A stretch of DNA of 64,000 nucleotides from Herbidospora solisilvae. Its GTDB lineage: Bacteria > Actinomycetota > Actinomycetes > Streptosporangiales > Streptosporangiaceae. Position numbers and translations under genes: made by a program. The notes below the pieces were generated by a model. The model ran no database searches, was not told the origin of the DNA, and was given only the letters and a program-made list of their open reading frames with translations. Below are positions 16,138 through 24,368 of the stretch, one piece after another (position 1 is the first letter of the stretch; each line of letters starts with the position of its first letter). The stretch lies in the NCBI RefSeq assembly GCF_009901565.1, contig NZ_WXEW01000010.1, positions 1-64,000 of the forward strand, written 5' to 3'.

Positions 16138-17138
16138 TCGATTTTCGCTATCACCTCGTCTCCATCGTGGCGATCTTCCTGGCGCTGACGGTCGGCATCG
16201 TGCTCGGCAGCACCGTCATCCAGGACCCGATCATCGAGTCGACGCAGGTGACCGCCGAGACGTTGAAGAAGGAGAACCTGACCCTTCGGGCCGAGATGGC
16301 CGCGCAGCAGGCCCGCGAAGACGGCAACAACACCTTCGTCTCCTCCGCCACCGCCGAACTGGTCGAGCGCGACCTGGCCGGCGAGCGGGTCGTGGTCGTC
16401 GAGGCCCCCGGCGCCCCCACGGCGCTGCGCGACCCGCTGCGCGAGGTGCTGGAGCTGGCCGGCGCGACCTACACGGGCCGGGTGTCGCTCACCGACGGCT
16501 TCCTGGAGCCCGAGCAGGCCGGGGTCGTCGACGGGCTGGCCACCCAGCTCGCCCCGGCCGGGGCGGCCTTCCCCGAAGGCGCCACCCCCTACGACAAGGC
16601 GGGCACCGTGCTGGCCGCCGCGCTCGTGACGAACATGCGCCCGCAGGCGGGCACGGTCAACACGGCCACCTCGACGGTGCTCTCGGCCTTCCAGGAGGGC
16701 GGGTTCATCGCGGTCTCCGGCGAACCGGCCGACCGGGCCACCCTGGCGATCGTGGTCGCGCCCGCGCTGCCCTACGAGGGCGAGACGGCCGAGACGATGA
16801 ACGGGGCGATCGTTTCGGTGTCCGGCGCCCTCGACAAGGCCGGGCTCGGTACCGTCATGACCGGCACCACCGCCGCCTCGGCGACCGGCGGCGTCATCGC
16901 CGCGCTGCTCGACTCGGGCGAGGAGACCTCCCAGGTCTCCAGCGTCGACACCCTCGACCTCCCCTCGGGGCGGATCGTCGTGGTCGACGCGCTCCGGGAG
17001 CAGCTCGGCGGGCAGTCGGGCGCCTACGGGATCGGCAGCGGCGCGACCGCGTTCGAGCCGGCCCCGGCCGTGCCCGCGATCACGCCGTCCGTCACCCCCT
17101 CTGCGATTCCGTCTCCCGTGGCCTCGTCCACGGGCTGA
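16134..17138 (+). CDS. steB: SteB / MctB-like membrane-anchored coiled-coil protein
   Basis: 334 residues; the GTG overlaps the steA stop. It opens with the family signature MIDFRYHLVSIVAIFLALTV, a single N-terminal membrane segment (about 7-27). A coiled coil (about 38-62, TLKKENLTLRAEMAAQQ) and an extracytoplasmic domain follow. The C-terminal 35 residues are P/A/S-rich. Relatives are annotated as copper transporter MctB, but the partner steA and the coiled coil support SteB. SteA-SteB complexes link the divisome to a cell-wall hydrolase. Confidence 0.85.
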   Translation: MIDFRYHLVSIVAIFLALTVGIVLGSTVIQDPIIESTQVTAETLKKENLTLRAEMAAQQAREDGNNTFVSSATAELVERDLAGERVVVVEAPGAPTALRDPLREVLELAGATYTGRVSLTDGFLEPEQAGVVDGLATQLAPAGAAFPEGATPYDKAGTVLAAALVTNMRPQAGTVNTATSTVLSAFQEGGFIAVSGEPADRATLAIVVAPALPYEGETAETMNGAIVSVSGALDKAGLGTVMTGTTAASATGGVIAALLDSGEETSQVSSVDTLDLPSGRIVVVDALREQLGGQSGAYGIGSGATAFEPAPAVPAITPSVTPSAIPSPVASSTG

Positions 17139-17154
17139 CCCGGAAGGATCCGCC

Positions 17155-18003
17155 GTGACTCAACGTCCCCTGCTCCTCGCCCTGGCGGGGGCGGCGCTCG
17201 GCGCGGCCGCCGCGCGGGTCGCCTACACGGCCTTCACGAAGAAGCAGCCGTTCGGCGAGGAGAAGACCTGGGCCCGCGTCAACCATCGCGGCGAGCCCGT
17301 CACGCTGCTCGAAGGCCCGGCCTTCGCGGCCGGGGCCGGGGCCGCGCTGGCGCTCACCCCCGGTCTGCCCGTCAAGGTGAAGGCGGCCGGCGTGCTGACC
17401 TCCCTGGCATGCGGCGCGCTCGGCGCCTACGACGACGTGTTCGGCACCAGCGCCTCCAAGGGCTTCAAGGGCCACCTGTCCGCCCTGCGCCGGGGACAGG
17501 TCACCAGCGGCGCGGTGAAGATCCTCGGGATCGGCGCGACCGGGCTCGCCGCCGCCGCGCTGACCCGCCGGAACGTGGCCGACATCGCCATCGACGGCCT
17601 GCTGATCGCCGGGTCGGCCAACCTGGCCAACCTGTTCGACCTGCGGCCCGGCCGGGCGATCAAGGTCGGCCTGCTGGCCGGCGCGCCGCTCGCCGGGTCC
17701 CCCCTGGCCGCCGTGCCCCTCGGCGCGGCGGCGGCGCTGCTCCCCGACGACCTGGCCGAACGCGCCATGCTCGGCGACACCGGCGCGAACGCGCTCGGCG
17801 CGCTGCTGGGTCTGGCGGCGGCGCAGCAGCTCGGGAGGCCGGGACGGCTGGCCGTGCTGGGCACCGTCGCGGCGCTGACGGCCGCCTCGGAGAAGGTGTC
17901 GTTCACCAAGGTCATCGCGGGTAATCCGGTGCTGAACCGGCTCGACATGCTCGGGCGCCGCCCGGTGCCGCCTCCGGCCGAGGTCACCCGGCCCACCCCT
18001 TGA
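17155..18003 (+). CDS. MraY/WecA-like polyprenyl-phosphate transferase family protein
   Basis: 282 residues, GTG behind GGAAGGA. It is a short hydrophobic protein with several A/G/L-rich helices. Family landmarks are seen in order: a DD pair in GALGAYDDVFG, an asparagine-rich loop in ANLANLFDLRPGRAIK (comparable to NxxNxxDGxxG), and MLGDTGANALGALLGLA (the GDxG motif). It ends in VSFTKVIAGNPVLNRLDMLGRR. It lacks the HHxxE-type loop of true MraY. It may transfer a sugar phosphate to a lipid carrier, or be a non-catalytic relative. It sits between steB and murJ, so a role in lipid-linked glycan handling is inferred. Confidence 0.7.
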   Translation: MTQRPLLLALAGAALGAAAARVAYTAFTKKQPFGEEKTWARVNHRGEPVTLLEGPAFAAGAGAALALTPGLPVKVKAAGVLTSLACGALGAYDDVFGTSASKGFKGHLSALRRGQVTSGAVKILGIGATGLAAAALTRRNVADIAIDGLLIAGSANLANLFDLRPGRAIKVGLLAGAPLAGSPLAAVPLGAAAALLPDDLAERAMLGDTGANALGALLGLAAAQQLGRPGRLAVLGTVAALTAASEKVSFTKVIAGNPVLNRLDMLGRRPVPPPAEVTRPTP

Positions 18004-19568
18004 CGGCCCGGGGGGTCGCGCGCGCGGCCCTGCTCATCGGCGTCATCACGATCGCGGCGCGGGTCACCGGCTTCGCCAAGCAGCTCGTGTTCGCCAAGAC
18101 GGTCGGCACGGGCTGCCTGTCGACGGCCTATTTCACGGCGAACGCCGTGCCCAACCTGATCTTCGAGGTCGTGGCCGGGGGCGCGCTGGCGGGCATGGTC
18201 GTGCCGGTGCTCGCGGGCGCGGCCGAGCGGGGCGACCGCGAGACCGCGGGCCGGATCGCGTCGGGGCTGCTGACCTGGGTCGTCGTGCTGCTGGTCCCGC
18301 TGAGCGTGCTGGCCGCGCTGTTCGCGGGTCCCATCGTGTGGCTCTTCGTGCCCGGCACGATGGACGGGTGCGACGGCGGCGACGTCGTGGTGCTCGCCGC
18401 CCGCATGCTGGTCGTCTTCGCGCCCCAAATTCTTCTGTACGGTCTGGCGGTCGTCCTCTACGGCGTGCTCCAGGCCCACCGGAGGTTCGCCGGGCCCGCC
18501 CTGGCCCCGCTCGTGTCGAGCGTCGTCGTCATCGCCGCCTATCTGGCGTTCGTCCCGCTCGGCGGCACGATCGAGGTCGCCGGGCTGCCCCGGGCGGCCG
18601 AGCTCGTCCTGTCGGTCGGCACCACCCTCGGCGTGCTCACGCTCGTGCTCACCGTGGTGGGGCCGGTCGCCCGGCTCGGCCTGCGCTGGCGGCCGGTGCT
18701 CAGCTTCCCGCCCGGCGTCGCGCCCCAGGTCAGACGGCTCGCGGTGGCTGGGCTGAGCGCCCTGCTCGCCCAGCAGGCCGCGATGGCCGTGGTCGTCCGG
18801 CTGGCCAACGAGGGCGGTGCGGGGCGGCTGGCCGCCTACAACTACGCGTGGGCGATCTACCTGGTCCCGTACGCCGTCCTCGCGGTCCCCATCGCGACCA
18901 GCGCGTTCCCCGTGTTGTCGGCCCGCTGGGAGACCGGTGACGGGCGGGGGTTCGCGGAACTGGCCGCCCGCACCACCCGCGCGGTGATCCTCATCTCCGG
19001 CCTGGCGGCGGGCGCCCTGGCCGCCGTCGCCGCGCCGGTCGCCGAGGTCTTCCTGACGACCAGGTCGCAGGTCCCGCCCGGCCAGCTCACCCTGGGCATC
19101 GTCGCGTTCGCCCCCGGCCTGGTCGGCTACGGCCTGACGGCCCACCTGTCCCGCGTCCTGTACGCGGGAGGTCACGGCCGCCCCGCCGCCCGTGACCAGG
19201 TGATCGGCTGGCTCGTGGTGATCGCCGCCCAGGTCGCCCTGGTGCTCACCCTGCCCGCCGACTGGGCGGTCGGCGCGCTGGGCCTGGGCAGCACGATCGG
19301 CATGACCACCGCGGGCGTGCTGCTGCTCCTGGCGGTCCGCCGCGCCTACGGCCCCCTCGCCGGGCTCGGCCGGGCCGCGTTCGCCTCGGTCGGCGGCGGC
19401 GTGACGGGCGCGGTGGCCGGTTCGGCCGTCGTCTGGCTGATGGGCACTCCCGGCCTGTGGGGCAGTGTGCTGGTGGCGGGCCTGGCCGGGATCGTGGCGG
19501 CCGGTTCCGGCGGCGCGGTCGCGGCCGCGATCGACCGTGACGACCTCAGGGAAGTGATCAGACGGTGA
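18000..19568 (+). CDS. murJ: MurJ/MviN-family lipid II flippase
   Basis: 522 residues; the TTG overlaps the previous stop (TTGA). The N-terminus RVTGFAKQLVFAKTVG and the segment ANAVPNLIFEVVAGGALAG are typical of MurJ (conserved RxxGFxR... and PNxxRRLFAEGA-like). About 14 membrane segments are visible, as expected. It lacks the long cytosolic kinase-like domain of mycobacterial MviN. It should translocate lipid-linked cell-wall precursor across the membrane. The gene may be a second MurJ paralogue dedicated to this operon, since the canonical one usually lies near trxA-parB; that cannot be seen here. Confidence 0.88.
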   Translation: MTARGVARAALLIGVITIAARVTGFAKQLVFAKTVGTGCLSTAYFTANAVPNLIFEVVAGGALAGMVVPVLAGAAERGDRETAGRIASGLLTWVVVLLVPLSVLAALFAGPIVWLFVPGTMDGCDGGDVVVLAARMLVVFAPQILLYGLAVVLYGVLQAHRRFAGPALAPLVSSVVVIAAYLAFVPLGGTIEVAGLPRAAELVLSVGTTLGVLTLVLTVVGPVARLGLRWRPVLSFPPGVAPQVRRLAVAGLSALLAQQAAMAVVVRLANEGGAGRLAAYNYAWAIYLVPYAVLAVPIATSAFPVLSARWETGDGRGFAELAARTTRAVILISGLAAGALAAVAAPVAEVFLTTRSQVPPGQLTLGIVAFAPGLVGYGLTAHLSRVLYAGGHGRPAARDQVIGWLVVIAAQVALVLTLPADWAVGALGLGSTIGMTTAGVLLLLAVRRAYGPLAGLGRAAFASVGGGVTGAVAGSAVVWLMGTPGLWGSVLVAGLAGIVAAGSGGAVAAAIDRDDLREVIRR

Positions 19569-20581
19569 AGATCCTGCTGACCCTCGGCACCAGCGCCGGA
19601 GGAGTGGGCCGCCACGTGCGCACCCTCGCCGACGGCTTCGAGGCCCGGGGACACGAGGTGGTCGTCGCCGGTCCGGCCGAGACCCGGCGCCGGTTCGGTT
19701 TCACCCAGACCTTCGCCGAGGTCCCGGTCTCCGACCGGCCCCACCCCGTCAACGACGCCCGGACGGTGGCCGTCCTGCGCCGGATCAGGGCCGACGTCGT
19801 GCACGCCCACGGCCTGCGCGCCGGCGCCCTGGCCGCGCTGGCCCGCCCGCGCCGCCTCGTGGTCACGCTGCACAACGCGGTCACCGCCGGGGGCGCGATC
19901 GGCGCGGTCTACGCGACCCTCGAACGGGTCGTCGCCCGGCGGGCCGACGTGGTCCTCGGCGTCTCGCCCGACCTCTGCGAGCGCATGACGGCGCTCGGCG
20001 CACGGGCCGTCGCCCCGGCCGTGGTGCCCGCGCCGCCGCTGGCCGACCTGCCCGCCACCACCGAGTTCGGCGGCAGGACGGTGCTGCTGACCGTGGCGCG
20101 GCTGGCCCAGCAGAAGGGGCTGGAGGTGCTGCTCGACGCGGCGGCGGGGCCGTATTCGGAGGACGTCGTCTTCGCCGTCGCCGGGGAGGGGCCGCTGCGC
20201 GAGGCCCTCCAGGAGCGGGTGACCCGCGAGAACCTGCCGGTGACCCTGCTCGGCCCGCGCGACGACGTGGCGGCGCTGCTGAAGGCCGCGACCGCCCTGG
20301 TGGTGCCGAGCCGCTGGGAGGGACAGCCGCTGACCGTCCAGGAGGCGCTGCGGGCGGGGGTGCCCGTCGTGGGCTTCGCCGTGGGGGGTGTGCCGCTGAT
20401 GACCGGCGACGCGGGACTGCTGGTGACGCCCGGCGACGCCGGGGAGCTGCGGTCGGCGCTGCTGCGGCTGCTGGCGGACGACGGCCTGGTGGACGGGCTG
20501 AGGGCCGCCGCGCTGGCCCGGGGCCGGGCGCTGCCGGGCGAGGCCGACGCGGTCGAGGCCGCCTTGAAGAACTACGGCTGA
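19565..20581 (+). CDS. GT4-family glycosyltransferase
   Basis: 338 residues; the GTG overlaps the murJ stop. It is GT-B fold: an N-terminal GTSAGGVGRHVRTLADGF loop, then DVVHAHGLRAG. The C-terminal nucleotide-sugar site has LLTVARLAQQKGLEVLLDA, then VPSRWEGQPLTVQEAL with the EX7E pattern, and GVPVVGFAVGG. It is probably a retaining enzyme using a nucleotide- or lipid-linked sugar; the acceptor is unknown. It is cytosolic or peripheral. As last gene of the steA-steB-MraY/WecA-like-murJ run it likely completes the same glycan pathway. Confidence 0.85.
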   Translation: MKILLTLGTSAGGVGRHVRTLADGFEARGHEVVVAGPAETRRRFGFTQTFAEVPVSDRPHPVNDARTVAVLRRIRADVVHAHGLRAGALAALARPRRLVVTLHNAVTAGGAIGAVYATLERVVARRADVVLGVSPDLCERMTALGARAVAPAVVPAPPLADLPATTEFGGRTVLLTVARLAQQKGLEVLLDAAAGPYSEDVVFAVAGEGPLREALQERVTRENLPVTLLGPRDDVAALLKAATALVVPSRWEGQPLTVQEALRAGVPVVGFAVGGVPLMTGDAGLLVTPGDAGELRSALLRLLADDGLVDGLRAAALARGRALPGEADAVEAALKNYG

Positions 20582-20648
20582 GCGGGGAATCACCCGGGCT
20601 TGTTCCGGGTTGAGAGGAATAATTCGTTCAGGAAACCTGCCCCTGGGG

Positions 20649-20680
20649 TTCAGAAGCCCTTGGGCATGGTCTCTATACTG
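20649..20680 (+). promoter_or_regulatory. Candidate promoter of the riboswitch-terC transcript
   Basis: TATACT at 20674-20679 is a good -10 element. A TTCAGA at 20649-20654 is a poor -35 at 19-base spacing. Transcription would start near 20686, exactly where the riboswitch begins. Confidence 0.5.
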
Positions 20681-20683
20681 TTC

Positions 20684-20800
20684 GCGTTGGGGGGGAGTAT
20701 CCCTTCGCGACGGTCCCGTCATCACGGTGTCAGCACCCGGGGCCGTCGGTCCGTGTCTGGAGGTTTTCCAGGGGCGGGAGAGACCTCCGGCAGTGTGTTT
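20684..20800 (+). promoter_or_regulatory. yybP-ykoY family (Mn2+) riboswitch
   Basis: The 5' part has GGGGGGAGTATCCCTTCGCG, the conserved GGGGAGUA entry of this class. It is followed by CACCCGGGGCCGTCGGTCC and closes with GGGCGGGAGAGACCTCCGGC, the conserved AGACCT side of the metal-binding junction. The 3' end is 27 bases from the TerC start. Members of this class bind Mn2+ and switch on MntP, TerC-family or P-type ATPase genes. The sequence near 20801-20820 (CGCGCGCCGGAGGGATT) contains the ribosome site, so control may be translational. Confidence 0.82.
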
Positions 20801-20826
20801 CGTCGCGCGCCGGAGGGATTAAGGAA

Positions 20827-21816
20827 TTGGACATTCCCGTGTGGGGTTGGGCTGCCGTCATCATCGGCCTGCTCGTGGTCATCGCCATCGACCTGTGGGT
20901 CGTCGACCGAGGGGAGCCCAGAGAGTTCTCCCTCCGTCAGGCGGGATTCTGGGTGGGTCTCTACGTCGCGCTCGCCGTGCTGTTCGGGATCGGCCTGCTG
21001 ATCTTCGCGGGCCCGCAGCAGTCGGGTGAGTTCTTCGCCGGTTACATCACCGAATACAGCCTGAGCATCGACAACCTGTTCGTGTTCTTCATCATCATGT
21101 CCAGGTTCGCGGTGCCGAAGGCCTACCAGCACAAGGTGCTGACGATCGGCATCCTGATCGCGCTGGTCATGCGCGGGTTCTTCATCGTCGTCGGCGCCGC
21201 CGCCCTCAACTCCTTCCACTGGCTCTTCTACGTGTTCGGCGCGATCCTCCTCTACACCGCGTACACGATGATCCGCGACCACAACAAGAGCGAAGAGGAC
21301 TTCGACGAGAACATCCTGCTGCGCTACGCGCGCCGGGCGTTCCCCACCACCCCCGACTACGTCGGCTCCAAGATGATCGTCCGGGTCGACGGCAAGAAGA
21401 TGGTCACCCCGATGCTGATCGTCATGATCGCCATCGGCAGCACCGACCTGCTGTTCGCCCTCGACTCCATCCCCGCGATCTTCGGTCTGACCACCGACGC
21501 GTTCATCGTCTTCACCGCCAACGCGTTCGCCCTGATGGGTCTGCGGCAGCTCTACTTCCTGCTCGGCGGTCTGCTGCAGCGCCTGGTCTACCTCAGCTAC
21601 GGCCTGGCCTTCATCCTCGCCTTCATCGGCGTGAAGCTGATCCTCGAGGCCATGCACGACGTGGTCGACTGGGCGCCGAAGATCCCGATCCAGGTCTCGC
21701 TGAGCGTCATCATCGGCACGATGGTGATCACGACGGTGGCGAGCATCATCAAGTCCCGCCGCACCCCTCCGGTCGTCGACACGGACGCCGCCCCGGAGCA
21801 GGCGGAGCGCCACTAA
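20827..21816 (+). CDS. TerC-family membrane protein (metal exporter type)
   Basis: 329 residues from a TTG; a GTG at 20839 is an alternative, but DIPVWGWAAVIIG is the usual family start. GGAGGG lies 9 bases upstream. About eight membrane helices are seen. The family signature is in helix 3 (EYSLSIDNLFVFFIIMSRF) with the acidic SIDN motif, and a second copy in GSTDLLFALDSIPAIFG. TerC/Alx proteins export Mn2+ or protect metalation of secreted proteins. The upstream Mn2+ riboswitch supports a manganese role. Confidence 0.92.
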   Translation: MDIPVWGWAAVIIGLLVVIAIDLWVVDRGEPREFSLRQAGFWVGLYVALAVLFGIGLLIFAGPQQSGEFFAGYITEYSLSIDNLFVFFIIMSRFAVPKAYQHKVLTIGILIALVMRGFFIVVGAAALNSFHWLFYVFGAILLYTAYTMIRDHNKSEEDFDENILLRYARRAFPTTPDYVGSKMIVRVDGKKMVTPMLIVMIAIGSTDLLFALDSIPAIFGLTTDAFIVFTANAFALMGLRQLYFLLGGLLQRLVYLSYGLAFILAFIGVKLILEAMHDVVDWAPKIPIQVSLSVIIGTMVITTVASIIKSRRTPPVVDTDAAPEQAERH

Positions 21817-21944
21817 GGCCTCGAAACCCCTCGGGGGTGCCGTGCTTGACGCGAAAGAGGACGGTTAGGGACTGTGGCATCGGTAACATAACTGCCTAAG
21901 TCGCAAATCCGTCCTCTAGTCGCAAAAGAGTACAAAGGCTCCTA

Positions 21945-22589
21945 GTGTCGAACGAAATGGAAAGTCCTCGCCCGCGCATACGGCTCGCGCGCGGTGTGTC
22001 GCCGTGGCTGGCTCCGACAGCGGCCGCGGCGGCCGTTACCGCGGCGCTGACCGCTCGGTCTCCCAAGTGGGCTCTCGCGGCGGTGCCGCTGACGGCCCTC
22101 ACGGGAGGGATGCTCTGGTTCTTCCGTGATCCTGACCGTTCGCCCGGCGCCGGGAGGCTGCTCTCGCCCGCCGACGGCGTCGTGCAGAGCGTCGACCCCT
22201 GGCCCGATGGCCGCACCCGCGTCGCCATCTTCATGAGCCCCCTGAACGTCCACGTCAACCGCGCCCCCGCCGCCGGGACCGTCGTCTCGGTCGAGCACGT
22301 CGCGGGGGGCTTCGTGCCCGCGTTCAACAAGGACAGCGACAAGAACGAACGTGTGGTGTGGCACTTCGACACCGCGCTCGGCGACATCGAGATGGTCCAG
22401 ATCGCCGGGGCCGTCGCGCGCCGAATCGTCCCCTATCTGCAGGCCGGCGCGAAGGTCGCCCAGGGCGACCGCGTCGGGCTGATCCGGCTGGGCTCCCGGG
22501 TCGACCTCTACCTGCCCGAGGGCGTCGAGCCCGCCGTGACCGTCGGCGACAAGACCGTGGCTGGGGTGACCCGCATTGACCGCGCCTGA
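21945..22589 (+). CDS. psd: Phosphatidylserine decarboxylase proenzyme (short type)
   Basis: 214 residues from a GTG with AAAGG 6 bases upstream; an ATG at 21957 is possible. It makes phosphatidylethanolamine from phosphatidylserine. The self-cleavage site is LGS in GLIRLGSRVDLYLP, whose serine becomes the pyruvoyl group. LSPADGVVQSV and MSPLNVHVNRAPAAG are conserved active-site blocks. An N-terminal hydrophobic segment should anchor it. It overlaps pssA by 14 bases. Confidence 0.93.
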   Translation: MSNEMESPRPRIRLARGVSPWLAPTAAAAAVTAALTARSPKWALAAVPLTALTGGMLWFFRDPDRSPGAGRLLSPADGVVQSVDPWPDGRTRVAIFMSPLNVHVNRAPAAGTVVSVEHVAGGFVPAFNKDSDKNERVVWHFDTALGDIEMVQIAGAVARRIVPYLQAGAKVAQGDRVGLIRLGSRVDLYLPEGVEPAVTVGDKTVAGVTRIDRA

Positions 22590-23406
22590 TATCAGGGCCG
22601 GAACCTGGTCCGTCGAAGAAGAGGAAGAACCGATAGGGCCGGTCGGCAAGGCGTTCCGCCTGTCGGCGGCCGACCTGCTGTCTCTGGGCAACGCGTTGTC
22701 GGGGTTCCTGTCGGTGGTCGTGCTGGCGTACAGCGCGATCGACCAGCTGAGGATGACCGGCAAGTTCGAGCCCGACCCCCGGTTCTTCGGGACCGCCGTC
22801 GTGCTGCTGCTCGTCGGCGCGACCTGTGACCTGTTCGACGGGCTGGTGGCCCGCCGGTTCCGGGCCTCGGCGATGGGCGCCGAGCTCGACAACCTCGCCG
22901 ACGTGATCAGCTTCGGCTTCGCGCCGGCGTTCATGATCGTCATCTGGGGCGGTTTCGACGCCCCGCTGCCCCTGTGGCTCGTGCTGGCCGCCGCGGCGTC
23001 GGTGCTGCTCGCGGGGGTGACCCGGCTCGCCCGGTTCGCCTGCGTGAAGACCAAGAGCGGCGACTTCATGGGCCTGCCCATCCCCATGGGCGCCATGACG
23101 ATCGTCTCGATCGTGCTGCTGTTCCAGCCGACGATCTGGACGGTCCTCGGCATCTTCGCCACGTCCTACCTGATGATCAGCCGGATCGAGTACCCCAAGC
23201 CGAAGGGCAACCTGGCGGCCGTCGTGCTCGGCTGGATGATGATCAACGTGGCCTGCCTCACGATCTGGGCGGCCGGTCTGCCCGGCGGCGACCAGCTCAT
23301 CCAGGTCGGCGCGATCATGCAGATCGCGATCGTGTCGGCGATCCCGCTGCGGGTGCTGATGTTCAAGCGGGCCCAGCGCAAGGAACGCCGCGCCGCCGAC
23401 TCGTGA
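22576..23406 (+). CDS. pssA: CDP-diacylglycerol-serine O-phosphatidyltransferase
   Basis: 276 residues from a TTG inside the end of psd. The CDP-alcohol phosphotransferase motif is complete in CDLFDGLVARRFRASAMGAE and LDNLADVISFG: DGxxARxxxxxxxxGxxxDxxxD. Several membrane helices are present. The product condenses CDP-diacylglycerol with serine, feeding Psd. The overlap with psd suggests coupled synthesis of the two enzymes. Confidence 0.93.
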   Translation: MTAPDIRAGTWSVEEEEEPIGPVGKAFRLSAADLLSLGNALSGFLSVVVLAYSAIDQLRMTGKFEPDPRFFGTAVVLLLVGATCDLFDGLVARRFRASAMGAELDNLADVISFGFAPAFMIVIWGGFDAPLPLWLVLAAAASVLLAGVTRLARFACVKTKSGDFMGLPIPMGAMTIVSIVLLFQPTIWTVLGIFATSYLMISRIEYPKPKGNLAAVVLGWMMINVACLTIWAAGLPGGDQLIQVGAIMQIAIVSAIPLRVLMFKRAQRKERRAADS

Positions 23407-23451
23407 CGGGGCGGCTGTTCCGGGGCGGCGCCGCCGTTGTTGAATGGGCAC

Positions 23452-23724
23452 ATGGCGACCGCCCCGCGTGAGCTGACCCGGTCCTACTTCCTCGGCAAGC
23501 TGGCGCGTGAACTCGAACAGCGCGGCTTCGACGTCACCCTTCGGCTCGATCCGCCGTCGCTGAAGGTGAGCGACCCCGAGGCCGCCCTGCTCAACGAGAC
23601 CGTCGACTGCGTCTCGCTGCAGGGCGGCTGGTTCTACCGGTGGTCGTGGGGCGAGGTCGTCGAGAGCGCCGAGGAGCCCGACGCCGCCGCCACGCTCATC
23701 GCCAGGGTGCTGGGCGCGCGCTGA
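23452..23724 (+). CDS. Small hypothetical protein downstream of pssA
   Basis: 90 residues from the ATG at 23452; TTGs at 23437 and 23440 are in frame but unneeded. The protein has a mixed alpha/beta look: LTRSYFLGKLARELEQRGF, then VTLRLDPPSLKVS, then VDCVSLQGGWFYRWSWGEVV. The W/Y-rich GGWFYRWSWG block is distinctive and resembles small proteins in actinomycete genomes that lack a known role. It ends 1 base before the convergent MBL gene stop. Confidence 0.65.
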   Translation: MATAPRELTRSYFLGKLARELEQRGFDVTLRLDPPSLKVSDPEAALLNETVDCVSLQGGWFYRWSWGEVVESAEEPDAAATLIARVLGAR

Positions 23725-23725
23725 C

Positions 23726-24364
23726 CTACCAGCCGCGCGCCTTCCACTCGGGCAGCGCGGGACGTTCGGCCCCGAGCGTGGTGTCCTTCCCGTGGCCGGG
23801 ATAGACCCACGTCTCGTCGTCGAAGCGGTCGAAGATGCGCTCCACCACGTCGGTGTAGAGCTGGGTGAACCGCTCCGGGTCCTTCCAGGTGTTGCCCACG
23901 CCGCCCGGGAACAGCGAGTCTCCCGTGAAGACGTGGCCCGGGTAGTAGAGGGCGATCGAGCCCGGCGTGTGGCCGCGCAGGTGGATCACCTCCAGGTCGG
24001 TCACCCCGACGGTCACCCGGTCGCCGCCGTCGACGGGACGGGCCTCGACCGGCAGCGCCCCGGCGTCCTCACGGCCCGCCACCACGGTCGCGCCGGTCGC
24101 CCTGACGACCTCCTCCAGGGCGCCCCAGTGGTCGCCGTGCTGGTGGGTGGTCACGATCACGCTGATGGGCTGCCTGCCGATCAGCTCCAGGATCCTCCCG
24201 GGCTCGGCGGCGGCGTCGATCAGCATGCCGTCGCCGGTCTCCCGGCAGCGGATCAGATAGGTGTTGTTGCCGAAGTCGCCGACCTCCATCTTGGCGATGG
24301 TGATCTTCTCCAGCTCCCGGACGTCGGCCGGGCCGCCCTTGGACACGTCTCCCGTATAGGTCAT
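23726..24364 (-). CDS. Hydroxyacylglutathione hydrolase-like MBL protein
   Basis: 212 residues, ATG start. The glyoxalase II-like zinc sites are complete: TTHQHGDHWG (H74, H76, D78, H79), HLRGHTPGSIAL, TGDSLFPGGVGNTW and VYPGHGKDT. Actinobacteria use mycothiol instead of glutathione, so an S-acyl-mycothiol hydrolase is more likely than a true glutathione enzyme. It lies 4 bases after the stop of the maleylpyruvate-isomerase-like gene, in one operon. Confidence 0.85.
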   Translation of the reverse strand: MTYTGDVSKGGPADVRELEKITIAKMEVGDFGNNTYLIRCRETGDGMLIDAAAEPGRILELIGRQPISVIVTTHQHGDHWGALEEVVRATGATVVAGREDAGALPVEARPVDGGDRVTVGVTDLEVIHLRGHTPGSIALYYPGHVFTGDSLFPGGVGNTWKDPERFTQLYTDVVERIFDRFDDETWVYPGHGKDTTLGAERPALPEWKARGW

Positions 24365-24368
24365 GAGA

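Noticed and set aside
16134-17138. Copper transporter (MctB) annotation for steB
   Set aside because: Only one membrane segment and no metal-binding motif; the coupling to steA fits SteB better.
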